Below, one piece after another: positions 10,073 through 21,357 of a stretch of DNA of 64,000 nucleotides. Both the position numbers and the translations under genes were made by a program. The stretch covers positions 496,001-560,000 of the forward strand of contig MU008160.1 in assembly GCA_010909165.1 (NCBI GenBank). Direction: 5' to 3'. Under the pieces are notes generated by a model, which was not told the origin of the DNA, did not search any database, and saw nothing but the letters and a program-made list of their open reading frames with translations. Within the stretch, counting starts at the first letter, position 1, and every line of letters begins with the position of its first letter. This DNA is from Anthoceros angustus (taxonomy: Eukaryota; Streptophyta; Anthocerotopsida; Anthocerotales; Anthocerotaceae).

Positions 10073-11026
10073 CTACTCCAACGCAGGGGCTGAGCCACCA
10101 AAACCACCGCCGCCTCGTCCAAAGCCGCCTCTTCCACCCTGACGCAACACACCAATCTTTGTTACCAAATGACAAGACAAAAGAGCAGCAGTTAACCAGA
10201 AATTGCTGAAGCACTCTGAGCACATACCCCGCGGAATTCCGGGCGGTATTCCCCTGGAGCTCCACCTTTGTCAAACCCTCCAGGTCCCCGAGGAGGGCCC
10301 CTGCGGTAGCCTTCCCTCTCACCATCACCAAACCGCGGTGGGCCCCTGCGACAGGCATCGGACAGGAGCTCATGTGAGCAACCACAGATGGAAATCGAAG
10401 GCAAACAACATAGGAAAACATTAGGGCAACAAACCTCGGTCTATCACCACCGCCAGGAGGTCCCATGGGCCGGCTTGGCGGACGAGCAGACTTCTTCAAG
10501 GTGGCAGGGACGATCTCGGATGGCAAGTTCAGGTAAGTCCGCAGGTACTCAATTCCATCGTTTGTCAAGTACCAGTAGTAATGCCTCCACGCAAAAGACT
10601 CCTTCACGTACTCCTTCGATTTGAAGCTCTGCATCAACTTGATGACCTGCAGCACAAAATCAATCGTCGCGTAAAGCCGCAAGCGTGTGAAAGGTTTCGA
10701 TTCAACTATCAGCACATCGGACTGCAAAAATACCTGCAGATTCGGGACTTCTATCTCCGGATGCTTGGGAGCGTTGAAGTCCTTCTTAGCATATAGAACA
10801 CCCTCTGGACACGGCCACCGAAGCAAATCAGCAACAACATCACCTTGAACACACAGATGGCTCTCCCTACTACACAAAACAGTGCGCCAAGCTAATGAAC
10901 CTTTGAAGAGGTACTTGTACACCTCCACTCGGTTCTTCTTCGGAATCAGCTGCAGCCGAAGAAAAACGTCAGTCGACACGAAAACTAAAAACTCCCAATC
11001 CACAAGCAGAAATCTGCACTCACCAT
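10073..11026 (-). CDS. RPS10: Small ribosomal subunit protein eS10
   Basis: Six coding exons on the minus strand: 11024-11026, 10901-10949, 10734-10804, 10435-10646, 10228-10345 and 10073-10138. They sum to 519 nt, 172 residues plus stop, with every phase consistent and introns of 74-96 bp. The first coding exon contains only the ATG. Diagnostic segments are [56 protein letters not shown] and [13 protein letters not shown]. The tail is Arg/Gly-rich ([15 protein letters not shown]) and ends in SAPALE. The protein sits in the head and beak of the 40S subunit near the mRNA entry path. Everything needed for a functional protein is present. The gene marks the right edge of the gene island. Confidence 0.97.
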
Positions 11027-11404
11027 CTTGACAAGCTTCTGCGCGCAGCTGCAAGCGGGGCAACAATCAAACACCAAAACAACGAAGCGCAGGCGACCGC
11101 AGCGACGCCTCCGAAATGAAGACACCAAGCTTAGGGCTTGCAAGGGGTATTCATTCACACTGGTGCCCTAATAAGGCTGTGTCCTTAAAACGACTTTAGA
11201 ATAATAGAATTAGCTTCTACCTACCTTGGTAAGTACTTACATATCTAGACCCCAAAAAAAAAACAAAAGACACGGAAACTCGATATAAAAAAGAGATGCA
11301 ACCCACTATAAAAATACTTACATATCTAGGAAAAAAAAGACACGGAGACTTAATATAAAAAAAACAGATGGAAACCAGGCTCTTTTACTAACTTCAAAAC
11401 CAAG
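11027..11404. promoter_or_regulatory. eS10 upstream region, then AT-rich tandem repeat
   Basis: The first 170 bp should contain the eS10 5' UTR and promoter. On the minus strand it carries agccctaagc and attagggc, which only weakly resemble the AAACCCTAA boxes common upstream of plant ribosomal protein genes. At 11234-11372 an 81-bp unit (tacttacatatctag..., agacacgga...) is present twice. Confidence 0.45.
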
Positions 11405-11486
11405 GCCTATACTCAAATTTGGCCCAAACTCGGTTTACTATGGCATACCAAAGAGGACAGAGGGGATGGGACATTTTTTTTTTCGC
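11405..11486. repeat. Inverted repeat, left arm
   Basis: This segment includes actatggcataccaaagagg and an 11-nt T run. It is the reverse complement, with scattered mismatches and small gaps, of 33262-33345, about 22 kb away. Best conserved is the stretch from tatggcata to cattttttt. Similarity fades inward. Confidence 0.65.
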
Positions 11487-11488
11487 GA

Positions 11489-11888
11489 AACCCATGCAAG
11501 CCGTGGGGATCTTGAGGAATATGCCGTAGATTCCAGTACGGTATCTTTTTACAAAGACATGGTCATGGCGCTTTGGCGCCCTAACCAACAATGACCAAGC
11601 ACCAAAGGGACACACACGCTCTCCTCGAAAGGGTGTAGGGTTCAAAATGTTTTTGTCCTTGTAACTTTCAAAACAAAGAGCCGTGACACATTGTTTTCAG
11701 CCTTCCACCCTACCTTCTGCCATAAAGTTTTCTTCCATGGCCCGTCATGGACGGCAAACCCTAACACGCCTCCCGCGCCGACCACACCAGTGTGGTTGCC
11801 GAACCCTACCTCAGTCGCGGCCATGGTATGCGAATGCAATGATGGCTGCGGCACCCGGCGCGGCCATCTTGTTTTTCATTCGAGCAGG
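11489..11888. other. Repeat-island start, no gene seen
   Basis: Low-information sequence just inside the left inverted arm. Short open frames exist on both strands but none resembles a protein family. Confidence 0.4.
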
Positions 11889-13315
11889 CTCTTGCTTCTT
11901 ACCGTGGCGAGCACGATCGTCCTTCTCAATGTTTCCAGCATGATAGGCTCCCTCACAAAATCACGATTCCATTGTCACAGCTAAGAAGGCGGACACTGGC
12001 GTGTGGAGGTTGAAATATTCTTTGGAACATAGAAGCCGCCTTCGATTGCCTCAAGAAATCGGGTGCATGTGGCGAGACTACGCGTGGTGGGATTTGGGGA
12101 TTCCACGCTTAAATTTGTTCTACCGCTCCTCCGATCCATCGCTACGGAGTAGCGGACATCCTTCTCCATTGCGTTTCAAATGCGTAGAGATGATGGCGAT
12201 CAAACGAGCGAGGAAGGCGATTCGAGGACATGTTGAGCGATTCACGGTCGATACCTCACCAACAAAGTTTACGGTCCCTCCAGCAGCCGTTCACATGATA
12301 AGGGTGCCATTCCATTCATCAAAAGGATGTCCACGCACATCGCAAAATTGCGGTAGCATCAAACCCTATCTCCTCTGCGGCCTTCCTACGCGCGCGCCTC
12401 GGCCTATGCAAAAACCAAAACGCCGATGGAACTCGAGCACAAGGATGGCGGCCGCCTACTTCCCTCGTCATCCATGCGCTTGATCATCTGCCGAGAACCT
12501 TAATTGTGCCCTCCATGGCCTCCGGCGTCGAGCATTCCGTCATCGCTCTCTGTCCCCGCTCGGCGCGTCGCCTCCTCCAGGCGTTGGGGCATTCGGCGAG
12601 CTCTTGCTTCTTACCGTGGCGAGCACGATCGTCCTTCTCAATGTTTCCGGCATGATAGCCTCCTCACAAAATCACGATTCCATTGTCACAGCTAAGAAGG
12701 CGGACCACGGCGTGTGGAGGTTGAAATATTCTTTGGAACATAGAAGCCGCCGATTGCCTCAAGAAATCGGGTGCATGTGGCGAGACTACGCGTGGTGGGA
12801 TTTGGGGATTCCACGCTTAAATTTGTTCTACCGCTCCTCCGATCCCATCGCTACGGGAGTACGGACATCCTTCTCCATTGCGCGTTTCGTCCGTCACGAG
12901 ATGATGGCGATCAAACGAGCGAGGAAGGCGATTCGAGGACATGTTGAGCGATTCACGGTCGATACCTCACCAACAAAGTTTACGGTCCCTCAACCGTTCA
13001 CATGATAAGGGTGCCATTCCATTCATCAAAAGGATGTCCACGCACACATCGCAAAATTGCATGCGGTAGCATCAAACCCTATCTCCTCTGCGCGGCCTTC
13101 CTCGCGCATGCCTCGGCCCCTATGCAAAAACCAAAAGCGATGGAACTCGAGCACAAGGGATGGCGCCGCCTACTTCCCTCGTCATCCATGCTTGATCATC
13201 TGCCGAGAACCTTAATTGTGCCCTCCATGGCCTCCGCAGCGTCGAGCATTCGCGTCTCATCGCTCTCTGTCGCTCGGCGCGTCGCCTCCTCCGGCGTTCG
13301 GGCATTGGCGTCGAG
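11889..13315. repeat. Tandem duplication, period about 712 bp
   Basis: Copy 1 runs 11889-12600 and copy 2 from 12601 to about 13315, both opening with ctcttgcttcttaccgtgg. Long identical blocks (for example around 12090-12130 and 12810-12850) are separated by short patches where bases are inserted, lost or replaced. No intact frame spans a copy. Confidence 0.85.
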
Positions 13316-15960
13316 ATGCCGCCCGCCCTGCGCTTCCGCCGGACACCGTGTCCGATTCCTCGTGGTCGCGCCTCCCCTTGTGCTCGCCCTCGCGGGTGGG
13401 GTCGGGCGCACTCCGCTCTCCTTCTCCTTCCGCTCGCTCTCCTTCTCCCAAACGCCGCCTCGCTCCGCCCTCGGTGCCGTTGCTCCCCTCCTCCTCCTCC
13501 GGTGTCTTGGATCTTGGCCTCCACCGCCGTGAGCTCGTGGCGCGCCTCCGCTCCTCCCCTCCAGCCACCTCCGAGCCTCCGCCTAATCTGCCTTGCTCGG
13601 CGTCGAGATGCCGGCGCCGATGGGCGGTTATTCCTCCAGCGGCTTCCTCAAGCGGCTGGCGCTCAGTCCACTCCCCTGCGCGCGCCGCGGCCCACAGCCC
13701 AGTGTTGCCTCGGCGTCCGCGCAGGATGGCGTCGCCCCATCGCATCCCCCTCATTCCCGCCAGCGGCCATCCGTCGGCCTCGGTCTCGGCGGCGGCGATC
13801 ATCGCCTCGCTCCGCCCTCGGTGCCGTTGCTCCCCTCCTCCTCCTCCGGTGTGCCGCGGATCTGGCCTCCCCGCGTGAGCTCGCGGCGCCTCCCCGCTCC
13901 TCCCTCCGCCTGCCTCCCGAGCCTCCGCCTAATCTGCTGCTGCAGGTGCCTCCCGCCCGATGGGCGGTTATTCCTCCGTTGGCTTCCTCGGCGCGCTCGA
14001 TCCCACTCCCCTGCAGCGATCGCCGCCCGGCCCGTAGTGTTGCCTCTGCTGCTGCCATGGGGAGGGTGCCCTCCGCATCCCGCCTCATTCCCGCCATCGC
14101 CAGCCATCCGTCGGCCTCGGTCTCGGCGGCGGCAGTCATCGCCCTCCCGCCACCATGGCCGACCTCCGGCTCGGGCATGGCGGCGGACATTACTGCCACC
14201 GCCATGCGGCTCGACCTCGGCTCCCGGCGGCGCGTCACGCATCCGCCATCCTGTCCACCCCTCGGCCTCGTCGGCGGCGGCCATGGCCCCTCGTCGGCGT
14301 CCTCCACCCAGGGGTTGGCTTCCTCCTCGCCTCCGCCGCCGCCTCGCCTCGGGAGGCAACCTCCTCCCCTGCGCCCGCCATCGCAGCCATCCGTCGCCAT
14401 GGGGAGAGGAAGGTGCCTCCCCTCCCCCTGCTCCTCGCGCCCCCCCTGCTGGCGTTCCGGTCGCCATGGGGAGGGTGCCCTCCTCCCCGCCGCCATGGCC
14501 TCGTCGGCGGGGAAGGGCACCGTGCCCTCCTCCCGCCCGCCGCTGCGCCGCCCTTCCTGCCGATGGGGATCTTGGGGGGGGAAGGTGCCCTCCCCTCCTC
14601 CTCCATTGCTCACTTGCGCCCTTCCGCCCGCCACCATGGCCGACCTCGGCTCGGGCATGGCGGCGGCGGCGATCATCGCCTCCCGCCACCATGGCCGACC
14701 TCCGGCCGTATGGCCGGACATTAGATCGCCACCGCCATGCCCGAGCTCGACCTCCGGCCACGCAGTGCATCCGCCATCCTGTCCACCCCTCGGCCTCGTC
14801 GGCGGCGGCCATGGCCCCTCCTCCTGCTGCTGCCTCCCCTCCCCCGGGTTGGCTTCCTCCGCCTCCGCCTCCGGGAGGCAACCTCCCCTGTCAATCCGAG
14901 GCCAGGAGTGGAGAGGGAAGGTGCCCTCCCCTCGCCTCCCCGCTGCCGCCATGCGGCTCGACCTCGGCTCGGGCATGGCGGCGGCCTCCCGCCTCGCACT
15001 AGATGTTGCCGGCGGGGAAGGGCACCGCCTCCCCTTCCGCCGCTGCCGCCATGGCGCTTCCGCCGATGGGGATGCTGCTGTGGGGGAGGGAAGGTGCCCT
15101 CCCCTCCTCCTCCCGCCTCCGCCTCGCTGGCTGAGTTGGGCCGGCGGGGAGGGAAGGTGCCTCCCCTCCTCCTCCCGGCGGTGCGCGCCTTCCCTCCTGG
15201 AATCACGTCGCCATGGGGAGGCAAGTGCCCTCCCCTCCTCCTCCAGTGCGCCGCGCCCTTCCTGCTGGCGATCGCGCCATGGGGAGGCAGGTGCCCTCCC
15301 CTCCTCCTCCCCTGCGCCCGCCTTCCTGCTGGCCGCCGCCCGCCATGGGGAGGCAAGGTGCCCTCCCCTCCTCCTCCCCGCTGCGCCCTTCCGCCCGCCA
15401 TGGCGGCGCGCCGCGCCATGGGGAGGCAGGTGCCCTCCCGCCTGCCTCCCCGCTTTCTGCCTCTGCTGCTGCAGGTGCCCTCCCCGCCTCTGTGCGCGCC
15501 CTTCCTCCCGCCATCCGCCATGGGGAGGGCCTGCCCTCCCCTCCTCCTCTGCTGCTGCAGGTGCCTCCCGCCTCCCGCCCGCCATCCGCCATGGGGAGGG
15601 CCTGCCCAGCACTTGCCGCGCCTTCCGCCCGCCTCCTCCACCCCAAGGCGGAGGGCATCCCCCACCTGCCGCCCTTCCATGCCGCCGCCATGGGGAGGGG
15701 CAGTGTCCCTCCGCCTCCTCCCCTCGGGCCGCCGCTGGCCGCCCCGCCCGCCATGGCGGCGGGCCTCCCCTCCTGGCGCTCTTCCTCCCGTCACCGCGGC
15801 GCCCGCCGCCCGGCGCCACGGTGGCAGTCTCCTCCACCCTCCCGCCTTGCGCCGCCTCCCGCCTCCCCGCTGCGCCCTTCCCGCCATGCCCTTGTCCTCC
15901 ATCCGTCTTCCCCCGTGACAGCGCGACCTTCACTCCCTCCACCCCGCCTTCCCCGCCTTG
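13316..15960. repeat. Pyrimidine-rich, GC-rich degenerate tandem arrays
   Basis: Several nested periods are visible. A unit containing gtgccgttgctcccctcctc recurs at about 13,467 and 13,820. A unit with ccatcctgtccacccctcgg recurs at 14,245 and 14,773. From about 14,400 to 15,730 a minisatellite built on ccatggggagg and gtgccctcccctcctcc repeats more than ten times with variable spacing. The long open frames here on both strands are a side effect of GC-rich composition, which lacks stops. Confidence 0.8.
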
Positions 15961-17070
15961 CGCTCCCAATATGCCGCATCGGGTGGCTGGCAGGTGTTTA
16001 CGGTGGCCACGGCCTCCCGTTGCGCACTCACTGGGCGGCCCGCGGCCCATGTTCGCCTCCTCAAAGCGGCACATGCACTTCACGGAATGGGAGTTGCAGT
16101 TCTCGTGGCGCGTATACGCCACCGCCATGGACTCCATTTGTCCACCGCCACTGTTCAATGCGGAACTCCTTTGGCAACCATGACACGGGCGTCCCGGCCC
16201 CATCAACCTTTGGCCTACATTTCGTTTGTATCCGCCAACTCCTTTCCTCTTCCCACGACATTCGCATGGGTGTGTCTGGGCGCCCAAAATGTTCACTTAA
16301 ACTCAATATTCGGTTCTCTCATCAATTACATAAACATACTTTTCCGGGTCACCGTCTCGGTCCACGCAAACACGGTAGCGCCACGCGCCTATTACTACCA
16401 ATGCCACAATTGCACGGCATGGCACCGCCATAGTGGCGTAAGCGAAAAAGCGACAAAGCGTAGCTCCTCGTAGACCCCTTCCTCATCCGTCGCACCTCTC
16501 ATACCGAGTGCCAGCGTCGCCCGCCATCCATGGACACCCGCCTCCACCCGCCTCCCCGCCCGCCATCCGCTTGGGCCACCACCGTCCTCTCCGATTGCTT
16601 CCCTTTGTCCCGGAGCTTCACCTCCTTGGCATCACCGGCCTGCCATTTGGGCGGCCTTCGCTCGCTCTCTGCCGTGTGTTGTGATCGTTAAAACTTTTAT
16701 GTTTTACCTTGACATTCCGCACCACGTCTTCCGCGTTTCCACTAGCCACTCGCGATGCAAACTCCTCCGCTTCCATTCCAAGGAGGTGCGCGCGAAAAAG
16801 CGCTGCCCACCGCCGCCCATCGCCATCGCCGAGGAGCACGCGCACCACCTCGGCTCCTTCCTCTCCATCCATCACACTTGCGGCGGTGTTCGCGTCCCGC
16901 TGCGGTTCACACCTACACCGTGTACAAAAAGCGGGAGGTGTCCATCGCACGCAATATCACCTCCACCAATCGCCTTACAACACCGGGGTGGCAGCGCGCC
17001 CGCCACCACCGTTCGCACCGGTCGTCCGCTTCCGCCTCCGCCCCTCCTTCTTGGCTTCTCTTCCTCTTTT
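15961..17070. other. Transitional unique-looking segment
   Basis: Moderately GC-rich sequence between the minisatellite and the 775-bp satellite. Overlapping open frames in several registers give no recognisable domain. I see no gene that can be supported. Confidence 0.45.
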
Positions 17071-19375
17071 CCCTCGTTATGGCCGATTCGTTCCGCCCAT
17101 CACGGCAAGTTCGGATCGGCTTCCCAACGTTCACCCCGCCGTTGTGGATCGCACGACGTTTTACTGCCGTTCCTTGGCGTTTGTGCCTCGGACTCCACAA
17201 CCTTGAGATCGGCCCAAGTGCGGTCATGCGACAGCGTATTGGCATGCATCATGCAAAACGTCATCCGCCATGTGGCCAATGTTTTACCACGATGCGGAGG
17301 GAAAACGTATGCCAACCGCCGCACCTTGTTGTTTTCCACGTTATTCCTACATATATAGCCATGTATGATAACTAGTTTTCAAAGACCAGGTCATGAACAA
17401 TGACTTGTACCATAGGCCAAGGACCCTTTTCGATGATGCATGTAGAGACAATTCCATTGGCCAAGCATACACATAGGCCAAGCATACGACTGGAAAAACA
17501 CAAGGAAATTTCGACGCATCGTGGGAAAAATCAATCCCCATGGGCCAACAACTTTTGGAGGATGCATTCAAAGAATTGCCACGAAGATTACAAGGACAAA
17601 ACCAAAACAAAACTTCGCCCATGTCATGCGAGTTTACGTTGTTATTCCACATATAGACATACATGATATACCTCGGTTCAACGAATACATTCATTGTCAC
17701 ATGCCAAAGGCCAAGGAGCCTTTCCCACATGTCGGAAAGATGCACGAAGCATACAAAAGGTAACATATGGAAAGGAACTTTTCAATGCACCACAGAAGCA
17801 GTTCCTCGCCATTCTTCTTCGGGCGCTTCCTGCGCTCTTTTCCCTCGTTATGGCCGATTCGTTCCGCCCATCACAAGTTCGGGGCGCTTCCCAACGTTCA
17901 CCGCCTTCGTTGTGGATCGCGGCGGGCCAGTTTGCGCTGCCGTTCCTTGGCGTTTGTGCCTCGGACTCCACAACCTTGAGATCGGCCTGCGTCATGCGAC
18001 AGCGTATTGCATCATGCAAAAACGTCATCCGCCATGTGGCCAATGTTTTACGCCCACGATGCGGAGGGAAAACGTATACCAACCATGTTTGTTTTCCACG
18101 TTATTCCGTTATTCCTACATATATAGCCATGTATGATATAACTATTTTCAAAGACCAGGTCATGAACAATGACTTGTACCATAGGCCAAGGACCCTTTTC
18201 GATGATGCATGTAGAGACAATTCCATTCGCCAAGCATACACATAGGCCAAGCATACAGACTGGGAAAAAACACAAGGGAAATTTCTGACGCATCGTGGGA
18301 AAAAATCAATCCCCATGGGCCACACAACTTTTTGGAGGATGCATTCAAAGAATTGCCACAGGCGAAGATTACAACGGGACAAAACCAAAACAAAACTTCG
18401 CCCATGTCATGCGAGTTTACGTTGTTATTCCACATATAGACATACATGATATACCTCGGTTCAACGAATACATTCATTGTCACATGCCAAAGGCCAAGGA
18501 GCCTTTTCCCACATGTCGGAAAGATGCACGAAGCATACAAAAGGTAACATATGGAAAGGAACTTTTCAATGCACCACAGAAGCAGTTCCTCGCCATTCTT
18601 ATTCGGGCGCTTCCTGCTCTTTTCCCTCGTTATGGCCGATTCGTTCCGCCCATCACGGTTCGGTGGCTTCCCAACGTTCACTGCCCGCCGTTGTGGATCG
18701 CGTGGACGGGCGAGTTTGCCGCTGCCGTTCCTTGGCGTTTGTGCCTCGGACTCCACAACCTTGAGATCGGTAGTGCGGTCATGCGACAGCGTATTGGCAT
18801 GCATCATGCAAAAACGTCATCCGCCATGTGGCCAATGTTTTCTGCCCACGATGCGGAGGGAAAACGTATGCCAACCCGCAGCACCATGTTTTGTTTTCCA
18901 CGTTATTCCTACATATATAGCCATGTATGATATAACTATTTTCAAAGACCGGTCATGAACAATGACTTGTACCATAGGCCAAGGACCCTTTTCGATGATG
19001 CATGTAGAGACAATTCCATTGGCCAAGCATACACATAGGCCAAGCATACGGAGGGAAAAACACAAGGAAATTTCGGCGCATCGTGGGAAAAATCAATCCC
19101 CATGGGCCACAACTTTTGGAGGATGCATTCAAAGAATTGCCACGAAGATTACAAGGACAAAACCAAAACAAAACTTCGCCCATGTCATGCGAGTTTACGT
19201 TGTTATTCTGCACATATATGAACATACATGATATACCTCGGTTCAGCAGCCATTCATTGTCACATGCCAAAGGCCAAGGAGCCTTTTCCCACATGTCGGA
19301 AAGATGCAAGCATACAAAAGGTAACATATGGAAAGGAACTTTTCAATGCACTGAAGCAGTTCCTTCGCCATAGGC
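17071..19375. repeat. Three tandem higher-order units of about 775 bp
   Basis: Units begin at 17071, 17842 and 18624 with ccctcgttatggccgattcg. A 49-bp block is identical in all three (17164-17212, 17937-17985, 18722-18770). Between such blocks lie patches of different length in each copy. Inside each unit a shorter motif (atatatag..., then ccaaggac or ccaaggagcc) occurs twice, about 300 bp apart. Confidence 0.88.
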
Positions 19376-20140
19376 CAAGGAACTCATCCGGATGCATGGA
19401 AAAAAGCGATGCGAAGCACAAAAGGCAAAAAACCCACAACACAACTTCTATCCTATCATGCACGTTAACGGTGTTATTCTTGCATATATAGACATACATA
19501 ATATACCTTAGTTCTAAGATGAAGACATTACCATTCACTTCTACCAAAGGCCAAGGACCATTTTCCTGAAGCTTCAGCGAAAAAGGCAAAAACAATATGT
19601 TTCGCATGCATCATGGACAAAGTTCATTCCCCATGCCCCAAGGAACTTTGTTCATGATGCATGGAAACTTGCCATCGACGAAGGATAGAAGAAGGCAAAA
19701 CTAGAGCACAACTTCTCACATATCATGCGGTGTACGGTGTTTTCCGCATATATAGAAAAACATAATATACCTCTTTTCCAAGGCGAAGACATTATCACTT
19801 GTACCAAAGTGCAAGGACCCTTTTCATTGATGCATATAAAGGAAAACCCTTTTCGCGATACATAGAAAAGGGAAACAAAAATAAGAAGCTTTTCCATTGC
19901 TACCGCACAAAGATCCTTAGGCATATGCCAAGGAACTTTATCGACGATGCATGGAAAATTTGCTTTGCAAGGGATAGAGGAAGAAAAACTGAGCACATCT
20001 TGCGTGACTTAGTTTTCAACTTTCTCCTACATATATATCCATATATTATATACCAACCTTTCAAGGATGCTAGCATGTCCTCTCAATCCTACTATAGGCC
20101 AATGTCCAAGGAACAAGACATATGTAATATTTATGTCTAT
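19376..20140. repeat. Diverged monomers of the same satellite
   Basis: The short motif of the 775-bp units continues here as single monomers. The atatata-type start recurs near 19,482, 19,747 and 20,031, with spacings of about 265-285 bp. Each is followed about 50-60 bp later by a ccaagg or gcaagg core. This identifies a basic monomer of roughly 265-300 bp. Confidence 0.7.
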
Positions 20141-20284
20141 ATATGCAGGATTACATGCATATGTGCACATGCTCTAACACGCCAACGTCCCTTCGCTAAA
20201 CCCTAAAGATGTTTTACCTTTACATCTGCCATCCAACTATTGACACACACACATATGGGAAGACCAAGCCTACTGTAGTATATG

Positions 20285-20525
20285 TAGCACTAACTTCCTT
20301 GGCCTTTGGTGGTTGAAACAACATGCATGATGTTTCGCTTTGTGACAAATCCCAAATGCCAAGGATGACATGTCCTTTGTAGTATATGCCTCTCGCCTTC
20401 CTTGGCCTTTGGCATGGACACACCATGCATGATGTTTCCTCCTTTCAAATATCCCAAAGGCCAAGGTTGTCAAGTCCTCATACTATATGTACCACTATCT
20501 TCCTTGGCCTTTGAAAATTGGAACA
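20285..20525. repeat. Three copies of a roughly 103-bp unit with cttccttggcctttgg
   Basis: The core starts at 20294, 20397 and 20499. Each is followed by a related stretch containing atgcatgatgtt or atgcattatgtt. Between the first two copies and between the second and third, a complementary ccaaagg-ccaagg or ccaaatgccaagg lies about 65 bp on, so each unit can fold back. Confidence 0.75.
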
Positions 20526-21357
20526 TTATGCATTATGTTCCATCCTTTTTGGGCCTTATAGTTTGGCCCAAAACCCCCTACTAGACATGTGTGAACAAAA
20601 ACCTCATACTCAATATCCATCATTATTAGCCATCCATTCGGTTCGGAAATGCAGGACAAATTCACTATATATGCTTGGGTTCGGTCAGGGTATGGAGGAA
20701 GTGATTTGACATAAACCGCAAATTGCTACGAGAACACGGCCGTCCTTGGTCATGTCGGAATCCCCTTCCGTGAGCGGACGATGTTTTGTAGGAGGCCACG
20801 CACTCGCCACGTGCACCGGCATGGCCTGTCTGCTGAAGATGCGACCGCGTCTTCCCCAAGCGTCCGGGCCGCATTCTTGTCCACGGCCTCTGTCCGGTCC
20901 TCGCACGAATACTTCAAACATAAACAACGCGTCTTCTAGAAGGCGCGTTTAAGCGACATGTCCTCATCTCCACCATCGCCTTAAACAATGCGGCCATCCG
21001 ACGAGGTGCATCGAGAGCGGCGGCGCGCCCATCTCTCTTCCGATGTAATGAATGTCGTGTTTCCGTAGTAGCGAGGCGGGCATTCTTGTTAATCCTAAGC
21101 GGGGTTTGAGGCGTTTGGGGGCACGACTCCACGAAATAATGAACCTCTGCGCTCTTGTCATGCAGAAAGACTGTGAAGACGGGGAGACGGCGCTCCGTAT
21201 CTTCCTGCAGCATCGGCCGGCGGCTGGTTCGCCATCGCGGACACGCCCCCCCCCTCTGCCATCTCCCACCCCTTGACTGGAAATCGCGGCGCTGGAGGCC
21301 GTGACCAAGGCACACCCATCTTTTTTGGTGGACTCTGCACCAATCCAAGTGAAAACA
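20526..21357. other. No gene seen
   Basis: Unique-looking sequence turning GC-rich at about 20,730. Short frames only. Nothing recognisable. Confidence 0.4.

Noticed and set aside
14400-15730. Regularly spaced repeats that might suggest a CRISPR array
   Set aside because: Unit and spacer lengths vary, spacers are themselves repetitive, and the genome is eukaryotic.
13316-16183. Plus-strand open frame of 955 codons (and an antisense one of 877 codons)
   Set aside because: Both strands are open at once over a GC-rich minisatellite with few possible stops; the products are low-complexity Pro/Ser/Arg with no domain.
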